A stretch of 64,000 nucleotides of DNA. Origin: Wohlfahrtiimonas chitiniclastica DSM 18708. GTDB taxonomy: Bacteria > Pseudomonadota > Gammaproteobacteria > Cardiobacteriales > Wohlfahrtiimonadaceae. Made by a program: the position numbers and the translations under genes. Where the stretch lies: NCBI RefSeq assembly GCF_000375345.1, contig NZ_AQXD01000001.1, forward strand, positions 512,600 through 576,599, read 5' to 3'. Positions 58,938 through 64,000 of the stretch are shown here, in pieces (within the stretch, counting starts at the first letter, position 1; every line of letters begins with the position of its first letter). The notes under the pieces are model-generated. The model did not search any database, was not told the DNA's origin, and saw nothing but the letters and a program-made list of their open reading frames with translations.

Positions 58938-60953
58938 ATGAATAATATGGATCTTCCACGCAGCTCAGTCATTTGGTTCGGTGCGGCGTTTGTCTTAACC
59001 CTTTTGCCACAATTGTGGCTCTTTTTGCCCATGTGGGTGGCGCTGATGTTTGTGGGCTGCTTTGTGTGGCGCCTGCGCATTTATCGCATGAAAATGGGCT
59101 TTCCCTCAAGCATTGTCAAAGTCGCGATGATCCTAGCCGTTGTGGGCATTTTGTATGCCACGCAAGGCAATTTTCTCAATACAACGGGGTGCAGCATTTT
59201 GTTGATGGCGATTTATGCCCTTAAATTTGTGGAATCTAAAACTGTGCGTGATGGTTATATTCTCAGCGCTGTGGGATTGATCGGGATTTCAACATTATAT
59301 TTATTTGATCGTAGCATTGGCATGTTCATGTATTCTGTGCTGATTTTCGCGCTGATTGTGTCAGGAATGCTCAGTTTGCAGCAAGTGGGTTATGGGCGCG
59401 TCAATCACAAAGCCCAAGTGTTCACCGCCTTACAACTGATGGCGCTCTCTTTGCCTTTAATGATTGTACTTTTTTTGGTGTTCCCGCGCTTTCCCTCTCT
59501 ATTGCCAGGGCGTGGGCAGATGACAGAAGTGGCCAAAACCGGTGTGTCAAACAGTATGACGCCTGGAAGCATCGCAAAGCTTGCCAGCAGTGATCAACAC
59601 ATGTTTTGGGCAGAATTTGAAGGGGCAGTGCCTAAGGTCAATGAGCTTTATTGGCGCAGCTTAACGCTGGATCATTTTGATGGGAAAACCTGGCGCGCAA
59701 CCCATGCTGCTGATGCGTTACCGCAAGCAGGTTACCGCTTGCCAAAATCCTCAAAAGGCCAACATTATAGCGTGGTGATGTCGCCGACGCAGCAGCGCTA
59801 TTTGGCAACCCTTGATCTCACGTTGATGGATGAAGGGCAAAATACTATTGTGCCTTTGCCTGATTTCAGTTATCAGTATGCTCATCCGGTAGAGCAGAAA
59901 ATTCAATACGGCGGCACTTATTACAAAGAGGCTCAATTGCAAAATGGGCAAAATGTGGCTGAGATTACCGCATCTGGTTACACACAGATCACGAATGATA
60001 ATCCCTACACTGCCGCTTTGGCCGATCGCTTATGGTTAGAGAGTCAAAATCCAACCCAATATGTGCAAAAGATTTTGCAGCATTTTCGTCAGGATTATGT
60101 ATATACGTTAGAGCCAGGGCGATTGACGAGTGAAAACACCCTCGATGAGTTTATGTTTGACACCAAAAGCGGTTTTTGTGAACATTATGCAGGGGCAACG
60201 GCTTGGATGCTGCGCCGTGCAGGCATTTCGAGCCGTGTTGTCATTGGTTATCTTGGCGGCGACATTAAAGCTGCCGAACGCCGCGTTGCCGTCAGAGGGC
60301 AAGAAGCCCATGCATGGGTGGAATATTGGGATCAAAATCATTGGGTGCGACTTGATCCTACGATGGCAGTGGCACCGAATCGATTAGACCATGGCATTGA
60401 AGCGTTATTGATGGCATTGACGGGTGAAACAACCGTGGGTCAGGGTGAACAAAGCTGGTTGGCCGCTCTTAAAGCATGGCGAGAGGATTTAGATTATCGC
60501 TGGACGAAGTTTGTTTTAGGGTATCAAAACCAAACGCAACAATCGCTCTTCTCCATGCTGTTTAATGTCAAAGAGCTGACCACAGCATTGTTATTGAAAG
60601 TGACAATTGCTTTCATCCTACTGATTGTATTTGCATTAGTGCTGTGGGTGATGAAACCTTGGCGTGCCTTTAAACGCACGGTGAGTGATGAGTATCAGCG
60701 ATTATTGGCGCTGAGCAATGCACGCTTTAGGCTTGATTTGCCGCAAGGCACTTCAATCGATGAATTCAAGCAGGCATTGATGCCGTATCTTTCAGAGGAT
60801 GAGCAAAAAAGTTTAGAAAAGATGCAACAAATGTTGGTGAACTATTTTTATGCGCCGCATAAAGGTGTACAATCAACCACTTTGGTGAAGAAAGCGATTT
60901 TAGCCATGCAGAAAATTGTGAAGGGTAACAATGGCACACGACGAAATGGATGA
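58938..60953 (+). CDS. TgpA-like membrane transglutaminase (DUF3488/DUF4129)
   Basis: A 671-residue protein. Five to six N-terminal TM helices (to about residue 185) precede a periplasmic transglutaminase domain with the triad Cys in KSGFCEHYAGATAWMLRRAG (about 415), His in GQEAHAWVEYWD (about 455) and Asp in WVRLDPTMAV (about 470). A last TM helix (about 550-570) leads to a cytosolic DUF4129 tail. P. aeruginosa TgpA is essential. It overlaps slyX by 23 bp. Confidence 0.93.
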   Translation: MNNMDLPRSSVIWFGAAFVLTLLPQLWLFLPMWVALMFVGCFVWRLRIYRMKMGFPSSIVKVAMILAVVGILYATQGNFLNTTGCSILLMAIYALKFVESKTVRDGYILSAVGLIGISTLYLFDRSIGMFMYSVLIFALIVSGMLSLQQVGYGRVNHKAQVFTALQLMALSLPLMIVLFLVFPRFPSLLPGRGQMTEVAKTGVSNSMTPGSIAKLASSDQHMFWAEFEGAVPKVNELYWRSLTLDHFDGKTWRATHAADALPQAGYRLPKSSKGQHYSVVMSPTQQRYLATLDLTLMDEGQNTIVPLPDFSYQYAHPVEQKIQYGGTYYKEAQLQNGQNVAEITASGYTQITNDNPYTAALADRLWLESQNPTQYVQKILQHFRQDYVYTLEPGRLTSENTLDEFMFDTKSGFCEHYAGATAWMLRRAGISSRVVIGYLGGDIKAAERRVAVRGQEAHAWVEYWDQNHWVRLDPTMAVAPNRLDHGIEALLMALTGETTVGQGEQSWLAALKAWREDLDYRWTKFVLGYQNQTQQSLFSMLFNVKELTTALLLKVTIAFILLIVFALVLWVMKPWRAFKRTVSDEYQRLLALSNARFRLDLPQGTSIDEFKQALMPYLSEDEQKSLEKMQQMLVNYFYAPHKGVQSTTLVKKAILAMQKIVKGNNGTRRNG

Positions 60954-61155
60954 CTTACGCGCCCGCGTAGATGAATTAGAGCAGCGCGAGGCGTTTCACG
61001 AACTCACGATTGAGACATTGAATCAATGTCTGATTGATCAACAACGCCAAATCGAAGATTTGCACAATCAGTTGATCACATTATCTTCTAAATTAGCAGA
61101 GAAGACAGAAGACTCACAGATTTCGCTTTTAGATGAGCGTCCCCCACATTATTAA
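60931..61155 (+). CDS. slyX: SlyX protein
   Basis: A 74-residue coiled-coil protein: DLRARVDELEQREAFHELTI then LNQCLIDQQRQIEDLHNQLI and the diagnostic tail RPPHY. Its function is unknown. The start lies inside the 3' end of the tgpA-like gene, so the two are coupled. A weak CCCCA/TGGGG hairpin covers its stop. Confidence 0.93.
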   Translation: MAHDEMDDLRARVDELEQREAFHELTIETLNQCLIDQQRQIEDLHNQLITLSSKLAEKTEDSQISLLDERPPHY

Positions 61156-61179
61156 TGGGGCATCGCCGGTTCTAGCCGT

Positions 61180-61207
61180 TTGCGACTGTGAATAAAAAGT
61201 ATATAAT
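61180..61207 (+). promoter_or_regulatory. candidate promoter of the formate dehydrogenase operon
   Basis: TTGCGA (61180-61185) and TATAAT (61202-61207) with a 16-bp spacer. The transcript leader would be about 90 nt, AT-rich, ending with GAGG 7 nt before the ATG. No clear FNR box is seen. Confidence 0.5.
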
Positions 61208-61303
61208 GAACAACTCGTTTTAAAATTTTTTAAAGACTGTGAATGGATGTTTAGAGTTTTTAAAAAGTGTTGTTAGGTGTGTTTTAAATTTAAGAGGTAA
61301 TTT

Positions 61304-64000
61304 ATGGAAGTTTCTAGACGACAGTTTTTTAAACTGTCCGCTGGAGCTGTCGGAGGAACTGGTTTGGCGTTAATGGGTATGGCGCCAAGCATAGCTCACG
61401 CGGAAGTTCGCCAGTATAAATTATTGCGCGCAAAAGAAGTGCGTAATACATGTACATACTGTTCGGTAGGGTGCGGATTGTTAATGTATAGTTTAGGTGA
61501 TGGCGCTTATAATGCGAAAGCAAGCCTCATCCATGTGGAAGGGGATCCGGATCATCCAGTGAGCCGCGGGGCGTTATGTCCTAAGGGAGCGGGCTTACTA
61601 GATTACGTGAAGAGTCCAAACCGCTTGAAGTATCCTGAAGTTCGTCGTCCAAATTCTGATAAGTGGGAGCGCATCAGTTGGGATCAGGCGTACAAAGAGA
61701 TCGCCGCCCACATTAAAGAAGATCGCGATGCCAACATGGTGGTGCACAACGCAGAAGGCGTGCGTGTCAACCGTTGGACAACGGCGGGCTTTTTAGCAGC
61801 GTCAGGTGCGAGTAATGAAGCCGGTCATTTGACAGGTAAGTTTGTTCGTTCACTTGGGATGGTGGCCATAGATAATCAGGCTCGGGTCTGACATGGACCC
61901 ACGGTAGCAAGTCTTGCTCCATCATTTGGCCGCGGCGCCATGACCAACCACTGGGTTGATATCAAAAATGCCGACGTTGTAATTGTAATGGGTGGGAATG
62001 CTGCGGAAGCGCATCCTGTTGGTTTTCGTTGGGTCGTAGAAGCAAAACAAAGACGTGGCGCAACATTTGTTGTGGTTGATCCTCGTTTTAACCGCTCTGC
62101 ATCCGTTGCTGATTTTTATGCACCGATTCGTTCAGGGACAGACATTGCGTTCCTTGGCGGTGTGATCAATTGGCTCATCGCAAATGGCAAAATAAACTGG
62201 GATTATGTAAAAAATTACACCAATGCGACGTTTATTGTCCATGATGACTTTGATTTCAATGAGGGATTATTCTCGGGTTGGGATAAAGAGAAAAACGCGT
62301 ACACAGATAAATCCTCTTGGAACTACAAGATGGATGAAAATGGCGATGCCGTTGTCGATCCGACAATGGAGGATCCGCGCTGTGTGTTTAATATGATGAA
62401 AAAACATTATGCATCATATACACCTGAGTTGGTGAGCACCATCACAGGGACGCCGGTTGAAGAATTTTTAAAAGTTTGTGAAATTTTAGGCACCTGTTCT
62501 GCCCACAATAAAGTGGCGACATTCTTGTACGCACTTGGTTGGACGCAGCATACGATTGGTTCGCAAAACATTCGTACCATGGCGATGATTCAATTGTTAT
62601 TGGGTAACATCGGTATGCCAGGGGGCGGTGTGAACGCACTGCGTGGTCACTCGAACATTCAAGGTTTGACGGATTTAGGTTTGTTGTCAACGAACTTGCC
62701 GGGCTATATGCCATTGCCAAGTGAAAAACAGACAACGATTGACACCTATTTGTCACAAGTGACGCCAAAAGCAACACGACCTGATCAGTTCAACTATTGG
62801 GGCAACACGCCGAAGTTCTTCGTCAGTATGATGAAAACATTCTGGGGTGATAAAGCCACCAAAGAGAACGGTTGGGGCTTTGATTGGTTGCCTAAATGGG
62901 ATCAAATGTACGATGTATTGCGCGTATTTGAGTTGATGAAACAAGGGAAAATGAATGGCTATTTCTGCCAAGGCTTTAACCCTGTGGCATCGTTCCCAAA
63001 TAAGAACAAAACCATCGCAGCACTCTCTAAATTGAAATATTTAGTGGTGATGGATCCATTGGTGACAGAAACCTCCACTTTCTGGAAAAACTATGGCGAG
63101 TCAAACGATGTGGATTCCAGTAAAATTGGCACCACGGTGTATCGTTTACCCACCACATGTTTTGCGGAAGAAGATGGCGCTGTTGTGAACTCCGGTCGCT
63201 GGTTACAATGGCACTGGAAAGCAGCAGATGCACCGGGAGAAGCATTGCCAGATGCGAATATTTTGTCAGGCATTTTATATGAAGTGCGCCGACTCTATAA
63301 AGAGCATGGTGGTGTGAACCCTGAACCATTGATGAATATTTCTTGGAAATATGACATCCCAACTGCGCCTCATCCTGATGAATTGGCCAAAGAGCTCAAT
63401 GGTTATGCATTGGCAGACATCAAAGATGCCGATGGCAATGTGATTTTGAAAAAAGGTCAATTGATCTCAAGCTTTGCGCAATTGCGTGATGATGGGACAA
63501 CCGCATCAGGCTGCTGGATTTACGCAGGCTCATGGACGGAAGCGGGCAACCAAATGGCCAACCGTGACAACAGCGATCCATCGGGCTTAGGTAATACTTT
63601 AGGTTGGGCGTGGGCATGGCCTGCAAACCGCCGCATTATCTATAACCGTGCATCGGCTGACCGTGATGGTAAGGCGTGGGATAAAGAGCGCGCGCTCATT
63701 TTCTGGAATGGTAAAAAATGGACCGGTTACGATGTCCCTGACTTCAAAGCAGATGAGCCGCCAGGCAGTGCGATGAATCCATACATCATGAATCCTGAAG
63801 GTGTGAGCCGTTTATATGCGATCGATAAGATGGCAGAAGGACCGTTCCCAGCCCATTATGAACCCATGGAATCTCCAATTGGCGTGAACTTGATGTATCC
63901 AAAAGTGCTCAATAACCCTGCGGTGCGCATCTTTGAAGATGACCGTAAGGAATTAGGGACAATGGAAGATTACCCATACGTGGGCACAACTTACCGTTTG
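61304..64000 (+). CDS. fdnG: selenocysteine-containing formate dehydrogenase-N alpha subunit (partial, runs off right edge)
   Basis: 899 codons are visible with TGA at 61889-61891 read as selenocysteine (codon 196), flanked by NQARV-U-HGPTVASLAPSFGRG, the exact FdnG/FdoG context. The frame stays open to the window edge. A Tat signal (SRRQFFK, residues 4-10) marks export of the folded enzyme. The [4Fe-4S] ligands are C50, C53, C57 and C92. Bis-MGD domain motifs follow (MGGNAAEAHPVGFRW). It oxidises formate at the outer face of the inner membrane and feeds quinone via beta and gamma subunits, expected beyond the window. fdoG is equally possible. Confidence 0.95.
61889..61925 (+). promoter_or_regulatory. 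Sec codon and bacterial SECIS hairpin
   Basis: TGA followed by a stem with arms GGTAGCA and TGCTCC (61904-61920) and a GU-containing apical loop, right after the stop-like codon. This is the SelB-binding element position in fdnG, fdoG and fdhF mRNA. It requires host selA, selB, selC and selD, which are outside the window. Confidence 0.8.

Noticed and set aside
61304-61891. Formate dehydrogenase as a nonsense-mutated pseudogene
   Set aside because: TGA is at the known Sec position with a SECIS-like hairpin, and the frame continues open to the edge.

Overview
The window reads as a chromosome segment of a moderately AT-rich gammaproteobacterium carrying one intact prophage. The housekeeping genes (ftsB, prfA, rpoS, gapA, pepA, miaB, pgeF, rluD, bamD, waaA, msrB, folE, mutY, cmoM, slyX, a Sec-type formate dehydrogenase) are gammaproteobacterial in type and gene order. 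A Cardiobacteriales-like host such as Wohlfahrtiimonas or Ignatzschineria would fit, but that is an inference from general character, not a demonstrated assignment.

Left chromosomal arm (1-21022): a HutD-family gene overlapping an amino-acid permease; a YeiH-type transporter overlapping ftsB; divergent prfA followed by a CpdB-like phosphoesterase; rpoS with its own promoter and a leader of about 185 nt; a universal stress protein; gapA with a perfect palindrome in its leader; the miaB-pepA pair; a DUF1963 gene; the rluD-pgeF pair; divergent bamD-waaA and an unrecognised gene; msrB; a cystine-type DAACS transporter behind a leader that can form two mutually exclusive hairpins; a YoaK-type membrane protein; a small exported OB-fold-like protein; and tRNA-Arg(CCG).

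Prophage (about 21023-49401, 28.4 kb): a P2-like myovirus integrated in the 3' end of tRNA-Arg(CCG). The attachment core is a 21-bp direct repeat with one mismatch. Order: integrase; an iteron-like repeat field; portal and terminase ATPase leftward; then rightward scaffold/protease, capsid, terminase small subunit, head completion, tail X, lysis cassette (M15 endolysin, holin candidate, Rz with overlapping Rz1), tail completion R and S, baseplate V, W, J, I, tail fibre and chaperone, sheath, tube, E/E' with a -1 frameshift signal, tape measure, U and D. A leftward two-TM moron interrupts U and D. The immunity region carries a CI-like repressor whose leftward transcript continues into two unusual membrane-protein genes. 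The rightward early operon encodes a ribbon-helix-helix protein, an Ogr-like zinc finger, a thioredoxin-like CxxS protein, a large Toprim-helicase replication protein (in place of P2 gpA) and an AlpA/excisionase-like protein next to attR.

Right arm (49402-64000): a Nudix hydrolase next to a PLD-nuclease/SF2-helicase/DUF3427 protein; yicC; folE; the cmoM-mutY-yhbQ overlap cluster; an NlpE-like lipoprotein; a MoxR/DUF58/transglutaminase/slyX operon; and a formate dehydrogenase alpha subunit with an in-frame selenocysteine TGA that runs off the right edge.

The best candidate for an undescribed system is the two-gene cassette behind the prophage repressor (41684-43942). One protein has a TM anchor, a WYL-like segment and a BRCT-like C-terminus. 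The other has five near-identical 36-residue coiled-coil repeats and two TM helices. The spacing implies expression in the lysogen, as expected of a lysogenic-conversion or superinfection-exclusion function.
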